Source: Arthrobacter sp. StoSoilA2 (lineage in GTDB: Bacteria; Actinomycetota; Actinomycetes; Actinomycetales; Micrococcaceae). From it: a stretch of DNA of 64,000 nucleotides. The notes under the pieces are model-generated. The model worked only from the letters and a program-made list of their open reading frames with translations. It did no database searches and was not told the DNA's origin. Positions 19,961 to 28,855 of this stretch are shown here, piece after piece (the stretch's first letter is position 1; every line of letters starts with the position of its first letter). A program made the position numbers and the translations under genes. The DNA is taken from the NCBI RefSeq assembly GCF_019977195.1, contig NZ_AP024643.1, positions 2,604,001-2,668,000 of the forward strand, written 5' to 3'.

Positions 19961-20860
19961 TTACGGTGCTGCAACACCAAAGGTGTCGCATTTGTTGATG
20001 TCGCCTGTGGCGTACCCCTGGTAGAACCACTTCTGCCGCTGTTCGCTTGAGCCGTGGGTCCAGGACTCCGGCGAGACCCGTCCGGTTGCGGCTTCCTGGA
20101 TGCGGTCATCGCCGACGGCGGACGCGGCGGACAGCGCGTCCTGCAGGTCCTGCTCGGTGAGGGGGTCAAGGAACGGCTTGCCCGTTGCAGGGTCCTTCTG
20201 GGTGGTGGCGTGGCGAACCCATAGTCCGGCGTAGCAGTCCGCCTGCAGTTCGACACGGACTGCACCGGATTGTGGTCCTTGGGGATCCTGTTGTGCCCGG
20301 TCCAGGTTGCCCAGGATGTTTTGGATGTGGTGGCCGAATTCGTGGGCCACCACATACTCCTGCGCCAGTGGTCCCCCTGATGAACCGAAGCGGGTCACAA
20401 GCTCATCAAAGAACCCGGGGTCGAAGTATGCCTTGGTGTCCGCCGGGCAATAGAAGGGTCCTACAGCCGTGGTGGCAGGGCCACATCCCGTATTGGTTCC
20501 CTGGTCGAAGATGACCGTTCCGGGTCGGGAGTACTGCACGTTGTATTGGGCGAGGTACTCCGGCCAGAAGGCATTAAGGCTGTTGACCGTGCCTGTGATC
20601 CGGCAGTCGAGTCGTTTGTCCGCGTCAGCGCCCGTCTGGCACTCCTGCACACCGCCGCTCCCGCCTTCCACGGCGGGCGGCTGCGTTCCGCCGCCTGTCA
20701 GGTCGCCAAGGATGTTGGGGTTGATTCCGAAGAGGGCCAGAAGCAGCACGACGATGCCACCACCAATCCCGCCACCTATCTTCGTCCCACGGCCCATGCC
20801 TCCGCCGCGTCGGTCTTCTACCTGGGATGGGTCAAGCTGCGCACCGTCATTGAAACTCAT
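19961..20860 (-). CDS. Neutral zinc metallopeptidase, YpfJ family
   Basis: Membrane-anchored putative zinc metallopeptidase of the YpfJ/Zn_peptidase family. The 299-residue protein has a Gly-rich cytoplasmic N terminus, one membrane segment (IGGGIVVLLLALFGINP), then the peptidase domain with HEFGHHIQN near residue 170 and the downstream acidic region ELQADCYAG. Substrate unknown. The ATG at 20860 lacks a Shine-Dalgarno and lies 6 nt after TATTCT on the minus strand, so it is probably leaderless; the in-frame extension to 20938 is rejected. Confidence 0.92.
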   Translation of the reverse strand: MSFNDGAQLDPSQVEDRRGGGMGRGTKIGGGIGGGIVVLLLALFGINPNILGDLTGGGTQPPAVEGGSGGVQECQTGADADKRLDCRITGTVNSLNAFWPEYLAQYNVQYSRPGTVIFDQGTNTGCGPATTAVGPFYCPADTKAYFDPGFFDELVTRFGSSGGPLAQEYVVAHEFGHHIQNILGNLDRAQQDPQGPQSGAVRVELQADCYAGLWVRHATTQKDPATGKPFLDPLTEQDLQDALSAASAVGDDRIQEAATGRVSPESWTHGSSEQRQKWFYQGYATGDINKCDTFGVAAP

Positions 20861-20866
20861 ACAGTC

Positions 20867-20914
20867 AGAATAGACGTCACCGTTGGTGCCGTAGGGAGAA
20901 CACTGCCGTAAAAT
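20867..20914. promoter_or_regulatory. Divergent leaderless promoters
   Basis: Two -10 boxes face apart. TATTCT on the minus strand (20867-20872) is 6 nt from the peptidase ATG, and TAAAAT on the plus strand (20909-20914) is 7 nt from the acyl-CoA synthetase ATG at 20922. Neither gene has a Shine-Dalgarno. Confidence 0.5.
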
Positions 20915-20921
20915 TGCGGGG

Positions 20922-22313
20922 ATGCCTTTCCTGGACAAAATTCAGCTCTGGGCCGATGAGCGTCCCCACGACACCGCCGTCGTTGTGGGGCGCAGCCGGC
21001 TCAACTGGGCCGAGCTCCGCGACGCCGCGGCGGGCCTGCTTGGCCATGCGATGGCCACTACGGTGCTTGCCGAGCCCAACTCCACTGACTTCATCGCCAA
21101 GTTCGCGGCGGCGGTGGCGGGGGAGCGCCGCTGTGCCGTGCTGGACCCACAGTGGCCCGCAGCAATGGTGGAGGAAGTGACGTCCCGGATCGTCGACTCT
21201 TCCGTCGCATCCGGCGTCGAACTCATCGACGGCGATCCCTCCACGACGTTCCTGATTGGGCTTACTTCCGGCACCACTTCGGTGCCGAAGGCGTTCACGC
21301 GATCCCGCCGTTCCTGGCAGGTTTCCTTCGAGGCGTCGATCGAGTTCTTTGGGCTCTCGCAGGACGACCGGACCCTGGCAGCAGGTCCGCTCTCCTCCAG
21401 CTTGAACCTCTACGCCCTGTCCGAGTGCCTTTACGCGGGCTCCGCATTCCACACGCTGGAGTCCTTCGACGTGGGTGACGCCCACGCTTCGATCAGCCAT
21501 GACAACATCACAAGGCTGGTTCTTACGCCCACTATGCTTCGTTTGCTGAGTGAACGGGGCCTGGCGGGAGACGTGGATGCTTCGGGCATCCGCAGCATTG
21601 TCTGCGCGGGTTCCAAGCTCGATGGCCGTACGTTGGAAGCGGCGCGCCGCTGGGCCCCGCATGCTGCCATCTTTGAATACTACGGGGCCTCCGAATTGAG
21701 CTTCGTTTCCGGCACACGATTGGCTGCGGGGGAACCCCTTGACGTCGGGGGTACGGGGATTGGCCGGCCTTTTCCTGGCGTGGAATTGCGGATCCTGGAC
21801 GACACCGGCCGGAACCTTCCGGACGGGGAGCACGGCAACATCAGCGTCCGCAGTGGGATGGTCAGCAACGGCTACCTCTGGGGTGACGACGGCCAGGCCC
21901 TCCGCTGCTTGGACGGCTGGTACACCGTAGGGGACCAAGGCTATCTCGCCGACGGGACCCTGCACATTCTGGGACGTCGTTCGGACATGATCATCACTGC
22001 GGGGAAGAACGTGTATCCGCACGAGGTCGAACTCGCCCTCGCCTCCGTTCCGGGCATCGAAGTTGCGGTAGCAGCCGGCGCTCCGGATGACGTCCGCGGT
22101 CAAAAGGTGATTGCCGGCGTCGTTCCCGCCTACGGTGCCGTCACGGCGACGCAGCTCCGCACCGGCCTTGATGGCCTTCTCGCACGGGACAAATGGCCGT
22201 TGCAGTACTACGTCCTGTCCGAGTTACCCATCACGGATCGCGGTAAGGTCAGCCGGATAGTGCTACTCGACTGGATCAAAAACCATGATGCCCGGGTGCG
22301 TCCCCTTGGGTAG
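20922..22313 (+). CDS. AMP-binding acyl-CoA synthetase
   Basis: ANL-superfamily adenylating enzyme that should activate a carboxylic acid to its CoA thioester. It has the P-loop LTSGTTSVPKAF near residue 115, YYGASE, TVGDQGYL, GRRSDMIITAGKNVYPHEVE at the domain hinge, and the catalytic lysine in ITDRGKVSR near the C terminus. At 463 residues it is short for the family; the N-terminal domain looks trimmed. Substrate is unknown. The next gene is a thiolase, so fatty or branched acid metabolism is likely. Confidence 0.9.
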   Translation: MPFLDKIQLWADERPHDTAVVVGRSRLNWAELRDAAAGLLGHAMATTVLAEPNSTDFIAKFAAAVAGERRCAVLDPQWPAAMVEEVTSRIVDSSVASGVELIDGDPSTTFLIGLTSGTTSVPKAFTRSRRSWQVSFEASIEFFGLSQDDRTLAAGPLSSSLNLYALSECLYAGSAFHTLESFDVGDAHASISHDNITRLVLTPTMLRLLSERGLAGDVDASGIRSIVCAGSKLDGRTLEAARRWAPHAAIFEYYGASELSFVSGTRLAAGEPLDVGGTGIGRPFPGVELRILDDTGRNLPDGEHGNISVRSGMVSNGYLWGDDGQALRCLDGWYTVGDQGYLADGTLHILGRRSDMIITAGKNVYPHEVELALASVPGIEVAVAAGAPDDVRGQKVIAGVVPAYGAVTATQLRTGLDGLLARDKWPLQYYVLSELPITDRGKVSRIVLLDWIKNHDARVRPLG

Positions 22314-22323
22314 CGGCCCTTCA

Positions 22324-23505
22324 ATGCAGGAGGTGGACGAGTCCCGCCAGCCGGTCATCATCGCGGCGTTGCGGACTCCAATCTGCCGTGCCAACGGGCA
22401 GCTGAAGCGTTTCCGGGCGCCGGACCTCCTGGCACCGGTCATCCGTTCCCTCGTCAAGTCGGCAGGCATTGATCCGGCAGGGGTGAACGACGTCATCGTG
22501 GGCAATGCTGTTGGTGGTGGTGGAAACGTGGCGCGATTCGCTGCGCTGCAGGCCGGCCTGCCCATCACCGTGCCCGGGCTCACGGTTGATCGGCAGTGTG
22601 GTTCCGGCTTGGATGCTATTGCACTTGCTGCGCGTCTGGTTGGCGCCGGTGGAGATCCGCTGTATGTGGCCGGCGGGGTGGAAAGCATCAGTACCGCTCC
22701 AGCGCGGGCCAACAGGACCGACGACGGCGGCCTGGATTTTTACTCGCGGGCCACCTTTGTGCCACCCGGGTTTGGTGACCCCGACATGGGTGTTGCTGCG
22801 GAAAATGTGGCGCGCACGTTTGGTATCAGTCGTGAGCGGCAGGATGAGTACGCACTCCGCAGCCATCGGCGGGCACTTGAGGCTGTTGCAGCGGGCAAGC
22901 TCGCACGCGAAATCGTGCCGCTGGAAAATGGCGGGACGCTCGTCGAGGCCGACGACGGCCCCAAGCGTTCGTTGCGCGCTTCGCTGATGTCTCGGTTCCC
23001 GGCAGTTTTCGTCCCTGACGGAACTGTCACGGCAGCCAACTCGTGTTTCGATGCCGACGCGGCTGCCGCCGTCGTTATCACGTCCCTGAAGCGTGCCCGG
23101 GAGATGGGCGCGGTTGCCGGCTTGCTGGTTTTGGGTTGTGAAACGACTGGGGTGCATCCGGAGTTGCTCGGCATCGGGGCCGCGCATGCTGCGGAACGGT
23201 TGTTGGCTCAGCACGGCGTGGCTGCCACTGACGTTGACCTCATCGAATTCAATGAAGCTTTTGCTTCCCAGGCCATCGCTTGCCTTGTTCATCTGGGCAT
23301 CGATCCTGGGAAGGCCAATGCGGAGGGCGGAGCGCTGGCGCTTGGCCACGGCTACGGCGCTTCGGGGGCTGTTTTGGTCACGCGCCTGTTCACCCAGGCG
23401 CGCAGCCTGTCCGAAAACTCCGGACCCGCACCGTTGGCCTTGGCGATGATCAGCATTGCGGGGGGCATGGGCACGGCGGCCCTCCTGCGTTACGCCCGGC
23501 TCTGA
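22324..23505 (+). CDS. Thiolase-family acetyl-CoA acetyltransferase with altered active site
   Basis: Thiolase fold of about 393 residues. The acylated cysteine is present in VDRQCGSGLDA, the Asn-Glu motif in EFNEAFASQ and the histidine in GALALGHGYGASG. The second catalytic cysteine, normally in C-x-GGG-[MQ]-G, is replaced: the protein reads SIAGGMG. Activity may be reduced or changed (inference). Starts at 22285 (overlapping the synthetase) and 22324 are both possible, neither with a strong Shine-Dalgarno; the latter gives a normal-length N terminus before QPVIIAALRTPI. Probably one operon with the synthetase. Confidence 0.88.
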   Translation: MQEVDESRQPVIIAALRTPICRANGQLKRFRAPDLLAPVIRSLVKSAGIDPAGVNDVIVGNAVGGGGNVARFAALQAGLPITVPGLTVDRQCGSGLDAIALAARLVGAGGDPLYVAGGVESISTAPARANRTDDGGLDFYSRATFVPPGFGDPDMGVAAENVARTFGISRERQDEYALRSHRRALEAVAAGKLAREIVPLENGGTLVEADDGPKRSLRASLMSRFPAVFVPDGTVTAANSCFDADAAAAVVITSLKRAREMGAVAGLLVLGCETTGVHPELLGIGAAHAAERLLAQHGVAATDVDLIEFNEAFASQAIACLVHLGIDPGKANAEGGALALGHGYGASGAVLVTRLFTQARSLSENSGPAPLALAMISIAGGMGTAALLRYARL

Positions 23506-23572
23506 CCCAACGGAGTCGCATTAGAGCGCGTTTAGAGCCGTCAAAACGCGCTCAGCTGCGACCTAGTTGGGT
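23505..23572. repeat. 68-bp interrupted palindrome between convergent genes
   Basis: Three nested perfect arms share one axis: ACCCAAC/GTTGGGT, GTCGCA/TGCGAC and GAGCGCGTTT/AAACGCGCTC, closing on a 10-nt centre. It spans from the last base of the thiolase stop to just inside the bioN coding end. It may act as a bidirectional terminator, but it lacks U-tracts and looks like a mobile or dispersed palindromic element. Confidence 0.75.
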
Positions 23573-24192
23573 TCGTTCGGTTCCCCGAGTCCCCGGGCGG
23601 CCAAAGCGTCGCCGGTTTGCCGCGCATAAGCGACCGTCGAGATAAAGACGGGGAGTATCAGTGCCCTTGGATTGCGTTCAAGTCCGCGGGCGCGGGCCGC
23701 ATCCCTGACGTCCGAAAAGGCTCCCGCGATGAACGGGATGCTCCTGAGCATCACGGCGATGGTCAGCGCGAAACGCTCGGGATCGGCACCGAAGCGCTGG
23801 AACGGTTTGGCGAGGGAGACAACGCCGTCCAAGAGGTCCTGCACGGGTGTGGTGGCAGTTAGAACCGAGGCTGCGACGACGCACACCAGGACGTTCAGGA
23901 CGATGCGTGCAGCCGTAGGGGCACCCAATTGCCACCATTGAAACAAGCCGATCACCACAAGGATGGGCGTAATCGTCGATATGGCACGCATCAGTCGGCG
24001 CAAACCGGCCCCGCTGAGCAGGAACAAGCCGCACATCAGGGCGAAGACCATCAGCGACACCGCCCAGTCGACGATCAGGAAGGACGCCGTTCCGCATGCT
24101 GCCACTACCAGGAACTTCAGCCACAGCGGAGTGCGGTGGATGAGCGAGTTTCCCGGCACATAGTTTGCGATCAGGAAGCCATGGCCCCTCAT
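23563..24192 (-). CDS. bioN: Biotin ECF transporter transmembrane protein BioN
   Basis: EcfT-type coupling membrane protein (CbiQ family) of 209 residues joining the BioY substrate binder to the BioM ATPase. It has about five hydrophobic segments and the EcfT coupling motif region with ARARGLERNP (A-R-G). ATG 24192 (MRGHGFLIANYVPGNS) has GAGGGG upstream and lies 10 nt after the bioM stop; the longer frame to 24234 would overlap bioM. Confidence 0.88.
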   Translation of the reverse strand: MRGHGFLIANYVPGNSLIHRTPLWLKFLVVAACGTASFLIVDWAVSLMVFALMCGLFLLSGAGLRRLMRAISTITPILVVIGLFQWWQLGAPTAARIVLNVLVCVVAASVLTATTPVQDLLDGVVSLAKPFQRFGADPERFALTIAVMLRSIPFIAGAFSDVRDAARARGLERNPRALILPVFISTVAYARQTGDALAARGLGEPNEPN

Positions 24193-24202
24193 AGCTGGCC
24201 CC

Positions 24203-24955
24203 TCATGACTGGGCTCTCCCCGGACGTTCGCCAAAGCCCGGGACCTCGTCGAGCGCAGTTGCGCACAGCTCCCGGTACCGTGCGACGCCTTCGGCCGGCC
24301 CGCCGTCGAAGATGATGCGCCCTGAGTCCACCACCAGGACGCGGTCCATATCCAGGGCGAGGTCGAGGTCGTGCGTGGACATCATCACTTGCTGGTCCAA
24401 GCCCGCCACCGTGCGGCGAAGGAGTTCGCGGTTACGCAGATCAAGCAAGGTGGAGGGCTCATCGAGGACCAGCACTTTGGGGTCGACGGCGAGGACCGCA
24501 GCCAGGGCCAGCAACTGACGCTCGCCACCGGAAAGCTCATAAATGCTCTGGTCTGCCAGGGGCAGCAGGCCAAACCGGTCAAGAACCGCCTCGGCACGTG
24601 TGGCCCGTTCACGCGTGTTCTTGATGGTCCGGCGGAGCGAGAGTTCAACGTCTTCCCGCCCGGTAGGCATGACCAATTGCGACAAGGGATCAGTGAAGAC
24701 GAAGCCGACGTTCGCACGAACCCTGCGTACAGCTTTGACTGTGTCATCGCCGTGGACTTCAATAGTTCCGTCGCTGGGCTCCACCAGGCCGTTCACCAGC
24801 CGCAACAGTGTGGACTTTCCGGAACCGTTGGCCCCGATGACGCCGATGCGCCGCTCTGTAAGGCTCAAGGAAACATCCTCCAGCAGGGTCTTGGACGTGC
24901 TGGAGCCGTCAATGGCGACACGAACCGAGACCCTGCTGAAGCTGATGGAGTTCAT
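24203..24955 (-). CDS. bioM: Biotin ECF transporter ATPase BioM
   Basis: ABC ATPase of the biotin energy-coupling factor transporter, 250 residues. Walker A GANGSGKST lies near residue 39, signature LSGGERQLLALA near 140 and Walker B VLVLDEPSTLLD near 160; the H-loop is STHDLDLALD. It lies between bioY and bioN on the same strand, which supports biotin as substrate. Confidence 0.9.
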   Translation of the reverse strand: MNSISFSRVSVRVAIDGSSTSKTLLEDVSLSLTERRIGVIGANGSGKSTLLRLVNGLVEPSDGTIEVHGDDTVKAVRRVRANVGFVFTDPLSQLVMPTGREDVELSLRRTIKNTRERATRAEAVLDRFGLLPLADQSIYELSGGERQLLALAAVLAVDPKVLVLDEPSTLLDLRNRELLRRTVAGLDQQVMMSTHDLDLALDMDRVLVVDSGRIIFDGGPAEGVARYRELCATALDEVPGFGERPGRAQS

Positions 24956-24988
24956 AGAGGTATTGTTTCCGACTTTGCGTGCCGCAGG

Positions 24989-25603
24989 CTATTTGACCCT
25001 GCGGACCAGGACATCCGGGAAGGCTTTGTGAATAGCCACAGCAATGATCACTGCAAGGACATTCTTGAGGATGTCCCCGGGGTAGAACGCCAGATCGGCA
25101 ATGAAGGCTTTGGTGAAGTCCAGTTTGCCGTTGACCATCATGCCCAGGACGCCCAGGCCGTGGATGAGGACGATGCTGCTGACCATAGCTGCAGCAAACA
25201 GGAGCAGGGAGCGGTTCCGCACCGTCTTACGGATAATCAGCGCGGCCAGATAGCCCGTGGCGGCCGCCGCGAGGGGGAAGGCAATGATGTAGCCTGCCGA
25301 AGCTGTAGCGAGGATGCCCAGTCCGCTGCGGCCGCCGCTGAAGATCGGCAGCCCGGCGAGCCCAAGGAGGACATAAAGCCCGACGGCGGCGAATCCCCGC
25401 CCGGGGCCAAGCACCAGGCCGCTCAGCATCACAGTGAGGGTCACCAGGGTGATCGGCACGCCAAGGGCGCCAACCGGAATGCCGGGAACGATCGCGGATG
25501 CGGCCACAAGGGCTGCGAAGACGGCAATGAGGCCGAGGTCTGTGGCGGTCCATCGCTTACGCGAAGAGTTGCGTTCCACAGAGGCGGAGGTGGTTTGGCT
25601 CAT
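24989..25603 (-). CDS. bioY: Biotin transporter substrate-binding subunit BioY
   Basis: S component of the ECF biotin transporter. The 204-residue protein has six hydrophobic segments; the conserved BioY stretches are LGVPITLVTL, LGLAGLPIFSGG and AFYPGDILKNVLA near the C terminus. First gene of bioY-bioM-bioN, so regulation should act upstream of 25603; I saw no clear BioQ- or BirA-type site. Confidence 0.94.
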   Translation of the reverse strand: MSQTTSASVERNSSRKRWTATDLGLIAVFAALVAASAIVPGIPVGALGVPITLVTLTVMLSGLVLGPGRGFAAVGLYVLLGLAGLPIFSGGRSGLGILATASAGYIIAFPLAAAATGYLAALIIRKTVRNRSLLLFAAAMVSSIVLIHGLGVLGMMVNGKLDFTKAFIADLAFYPGDILKNVLAVIIAVAIHKAFPDVLVRRVK

Positions 25604-25880
25604 GACGGGTCCTATCAGGAAATGCTGTGGGTGCGAGGTTGACGTTTATTTCCCCCAACAGTGAGGATACGGAGCTTGGGAACGGCCTTTTTTGGAGCCT
25701 CTCCACAACCGTGGGTCTAAATTCTGTACGAGATGGCACAACGTGCCGAGCGGACAATGTGAGGTCCGGGGGAGGGCATGGTGCCGGTAGACTTGAACAG
25801 GCTGTTCTCACAGCCGTCCCCGCCGCACTACCGGGCCAACCGGTCACGCAGGCGTTCCCCATTGAAAGGCATCACCCGAA
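25604..25880. promoter_or_regulatory. Divergent bioY / ABC-F intergenic region
   Basis: About 280 bp between the divergent bioY operon and the ABC-F gene. I found no convincing operator, RNA or small gene. The 3' part carries the GAAAGG ribosome binding site (25864-25869) for the TTG start at 25881. Confidence 0.3.
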
Positions 25881-27479
25881 TTGATTACCGTCCAGGAACT
25901 CGAACTCCGCGCCGGCGCACGCCTGCTCATGGACAAGGTCAACTTCAGGGTGGACAAAGGCGACAAAATCGGCCTTGTTGGACGCAACGGCGCCGGCAAG
26001 ACCACTTTGACCCGCGTCCTCGCGGGCGAAGGCCTCCCGGCGGGCGGCAAAGTGACCCGGAGCGGTGAGATCGGCTATCTGCCGCAGGATCCCCGCACCC
26101 CGGACATGGAACAGCTCGCACGTGATCGCATCCTTTCTGCACGTGGCTTGGACGTGGTGGTGGGGAAACTGAAGAAGGCGCAGGCTGAGATGGCCAGCGA
26201 GGATGACGCCATCCAGCGCAAGGCCATGAACCGCTACGATCGCTTGGAAGCTGAGTTCCTGGCTGGCGGCGGATACGCCGCTGAAGCTGAGGCAGCCGCG
26301 ATCTCCTCCAACCTTGCGCTCCCGGAACGCATCCTTAACCAGCCGCTGAAGACCCTCTCCGGTGGTCAGCGCCGTCGCGTGGAACTCGCCCGTATTCTCT
26401 ATTCCTCGGCAGAAACCCTGCTCCTTGACGAACCAACCAACCACCTCGACGCCGACTCCATCACCTGGCTGCGCGACTTCCTCAAGGACCACCAGGGTGG
26501 GTTGATCGTGATCAGCCACGATGTTGAATTGTTGGAGGCCACGGTCAACAAGGTCTACCACCTTGACGCGAACAGAGCCCAGATCGACTACTACAACATG
26601 GGCTGGAAGCGCTATCTCCAGCAGCGCGAAACGGATGAAAGGGCCCGAAAGCGCGAACGGGCCAATGCGGAAAAGAAGGCCCAGGTCCTCATCGACCAGG
26701 CCAACAAGATGCGCGCCAAGGCAACCAAAGCCGTCGCAGCACAGAACATGGCAAAACGTGCTGAGCGTCTCCTTGGCGGTTTGGAAGCCGTTCGTGAAAA
26801 CGATCGCGTCGCCGCCCTGCGCTTCCCGGATCCGTCACCCTGCGGCAAGACCCCGCTGACTGCCGAAGGTCTCAGCAAGTCCTACGGCTCCCTGGAGATT
26901 TTCACTGACGTGGACCTGGCGATCGATCGCGGTTCCAAAGTGGTGATCCTTGGCCTCAACGGTGCGGGCAAGACCACCCTCCTGCGAATGCTTGCGGGCG
27001 TGGACAAGCCGGATACCGGCGACATCATCCCGGGGCACGGATTGAAGGTGGGCTACTACGCCCAGGAACACGAAACCCTGGACCACGATCGCACCGTCCT
27101 TGAAAACATGCGTTCCTCCGCACCTGACATGAAGGACGCCGAAGTCCGCGGCATTCTGGGTTCGTTCCTGTTCTCGGGTGACGATGTCGAAAAGCCGGCG
27201 GGTGTTTTGTCCGGTGGCGAGAAGACCCGGCTAGCCCTTGCAACCATCGTGGCCTCCAGCGCCAACGTGCTGCTCCTCGACGAGCCCACCAACAACCTGG
27301 ACCCCGCCAGCCGCGCGGAAATCCTTGGTGCACTGAAGAACTACAGTGGCGCTGTCGTCATGGTCAGCCACGATGAGGGCGCCGTAGCGGCCCTGAGTCC
27401 GGAGCGTGTGGTGCTGCTCCCGGACGGTGTCGAAGACCACTGGAACGAGGACTACCTGGACCTGATCACGCTGGCATAG
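25881..27479 (+). CDS. ABC-F family ATPase
   Basis: Soluble protein with two ABC ATPase domains and no membrane part, 532 residues. ABC-F proteins act on ribosomes in translation or antibiotic protection. NBD1 has GRNGAGKTT and LSGGQRRR with LLLDEPTNHLD; NBD2 has GLNGAGKTT and LSGGEKTR with LLLDEPTNNLD. The P-site tRNA interaction linker between the domains is charged and probably coiled coil (RETDERARKRERANAEKKA). It starts with TTG. It is nearest to housekeeping actinobacterial ABC-F proteins; a resistance role is not indicated. Confidence 0.93.
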   Translation: MITVQELELRAGARLLMDKVNFRVDKGDKIGLVGRNGAGKTTLTRVLAGEGLPAGGKVTRSGEIGYLPQDPRTPDMEQLARDRILSARGLDVVVGKLKKAQAEMASEDDAIQRKAMNRYDRLEAEFLAGGGYAAEAEAAAISSNLALPERILNQPLKTLSGGQRRRVELARILYSSAETLLLDEPTNHLDADSITWLRDFLKDHQGGLIVISHDVELLEATVNKVYHLDANRAQIDYYNMGWKRYLQQRETDERARKRERANAEKKAQVLIDQANKMRAKATKAVAAQNMAKRAERLLGGLEAVRENDRVAALRFPDPSPCGKTPLTAEGLSKSYGSLEIFTDVDLAIDRGSKVVILGLNGAGKTTLLRMLAGVDKPDTGDIIPGHGLKVGYYAQEHETLDHDRTVLENMRSSAPDMKDAEVRGILGSFLFSGDDVEKPAGVLSGGEKTRLALATIVASSANVLLLDEPTNNLDPASRAEILGALKNYSGAVVMVSHDEGAVAALSPERVVLLPDGVEDHWNEDYLDLITLA

Positions 27480-27513
27480 GGACCGTTCACTTCTGCGTCC
27501 GCTTCGCGGCGCG

Positions 27514-27999
27514 CTAGCGGACCTGCAACGCCTCGGCGTTCGTTATCCTTTGCAGCTGGTCGTAAGTGATGGAGAACATGGAATTATGGTCTCCGGCGCC
27601 GGCCCATAGGACGGGGTGCTGCTTTAGCGAGACATCCAGGATGGTGCGGATGTGGCTGGGGTGACCTACCGGGGCGACACCCCCCACCTCCTGGCCGGTG
27701 TGTTTGAGCACGAAATCAGGCTTCGCCCGGCGGATCTTTCCGGTGCCCAGCAGTTTGGCTACCAGTGCTGTGTCTACTCTCGCGGCTCCGCTGGCGAGGA
27801 TCAGCAGGGGTTTGCCGTCGAGGTCGAAAATCAGGCTGTTGGTGATGGCTGCAACCTCGCATCCAAGGACAGAGGCGGCGGCTGCGGCCGTGGGCACCTT
27901 GTCCGTGAAGATCCGGACGGTGTCCTCAACGCCGGCCGCCGTGAGGGCCGACTTCACGTTGAGCACCGGGTCCGGAATAGCTTCAGTAACCTTGGGCAT
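27514..27999 (-). CDS. YbaK/EbsC-family aminoacyl-tRNA deacylase
   Basis: Free-standing editing protein of the YbaK/ProX superfamily that removes wrong amino acids from tRNA, often Cys or Ala from tRNA-Pro. The 161-residue product has the family stretch GQEVGGVAPVGHP near residue 100 and KIRRAKPDFVLKHTG before it. ATG 27999 overlaps the SURF1 gene by 17 nt, suggesting coupled translation. The longer frame to 28089 lies within the SURF1 gene and is rejected. Confidence 0.9.
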   Translation of the reverse strand: MPKVTEAIPDPVLNVKSALTAAGVEDTVRIFTDKVPTAAAAASVLGCEVAAITNSLIFDLDGKPLLILASGAARVDTALVAKLLGTGKIRRAKPDFVLKHTGQEVGGVAPVGHPSHIRTILDVSLKQHPVLWAGAGDHNSMFSITYDQLQRITNAEALQVR

Positions 28000-28855
28000 C
28001 CAGGATTGCGTCTTCCTCTTCTTCTGACGTGGGGCGCTTGTTCTTTCGGTTTGCGGGCGCACGACGTTTGGGTGGGCTACTGACGGCAATGACTTCGTCC
28101 TCGCCTTCTTCGTCCTCTTCCGCGTCGATGGCAGCGTTACGCGCCTGCTGTCGGGCTGCGTAACCGAAGCCGATGAACATCAGGACGCCGAAGGCAAACC
28201 ACTGCAGGGAGTATGAGAGGTGCGTGCCCTCTTCCGTGGCTGGTTTGGGGAAGGGCGTTGGCATGGGCTGGACTGCGGGGTCCTCGCTGGCCAGCTGCCC
28301 ATAGGCGCCCGTCGCGACGGGATAGGGGAGTTCGCTTGCGAAGCTGGCCAGGTCAATGGATGGCAGCTGTCCGTCCACCGCACCACGGTCCAGCTTCGGT
28401 TCGGTTGGCTTGAGGCGGGCAACCACGGTGACCTCACCCACGGGAGGTGCCGGAACGACGTCGGGACGGCCGGGAGTGTTGTTGCCAATTGGCAACCAGC
28501 CGCGGTCGATCACCACCGCTTCGCCGGTGCTGAGGCGGAAAGGAACCACGACGTCGTAACCTGGCTGCCCATTCAATGGACGGTTTCGTACAACGCGCTG
28601 GCCGTTCAGGTCATAGCTACCCCGCAGCTCTACCTGGGTCCATTCGCGCTCGGGGTCCAAGGTGTGGAACTGGTCTTTGATGTCAGCGAAGGGGACTGGC
28701 GTCGCGGAGTAATTGCTGACTACGCGGTTGATCTCAGCCAGCGTCTCCGCCCGCCGATCCATCTGCCAACGGCCGAGGAACACGCATGCTGTGGCGAAGA
28801 TAACGGCCAGAACGAAGTAACCCAGCCACTTGCTGGAGAACAGGAAACGATACAT
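27983..28855 (-). CDS. SURF1 family cytochrome oxidase biogenesis protein
   Basis: Membrane protein implicated in haem A insertion into cytochrome oxidase. It is 290 residues with two membrane segments, near 12-28 and 225-243, flanking a periplasmic domain (REWTQVELRGSYD, VVIDRGWLP). The cytoplasmic C-terminal tail is unusual: acidic (AEEDEEGEDE) then basic (KRRAPANRKNKR), a feature of actinobacterial members. It starts directly after the previous stop (TGAATG). Confidence 0.92.
   Translation of the reverse strand: MYRFLFSSKWLGYFVLAVIFATACVFLGRWQMDRRAETLAEINRVVSNYSATPVPFADIKDQFHTLDPEREWTQVELRGSYDLNGQRVVRNRPLNGQPGYDVVVPFRLSTGEAVVIDRGWLPIGNNTPGRPDVVPAPPVGEVTVVARLKPTEPKLDRGAVDGQLPSIDLASFASELPYPVATGAYGQLASEDPAVQPMPTPFPKPATEEGTHLSYSLQWFAFGVLMFIGFGYAARQQARNAAIDAEEDEEGEDEVIAVSSPPKRRAPANRKNKRPTSEEEEDAILDAQGY

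Noticed and set aside
25604..25880. BirA/BioQ operator upstream of bioY
   Set aside because: Only a loose GTTG/CAAC pair is visible, not a match to a known biotin operator.
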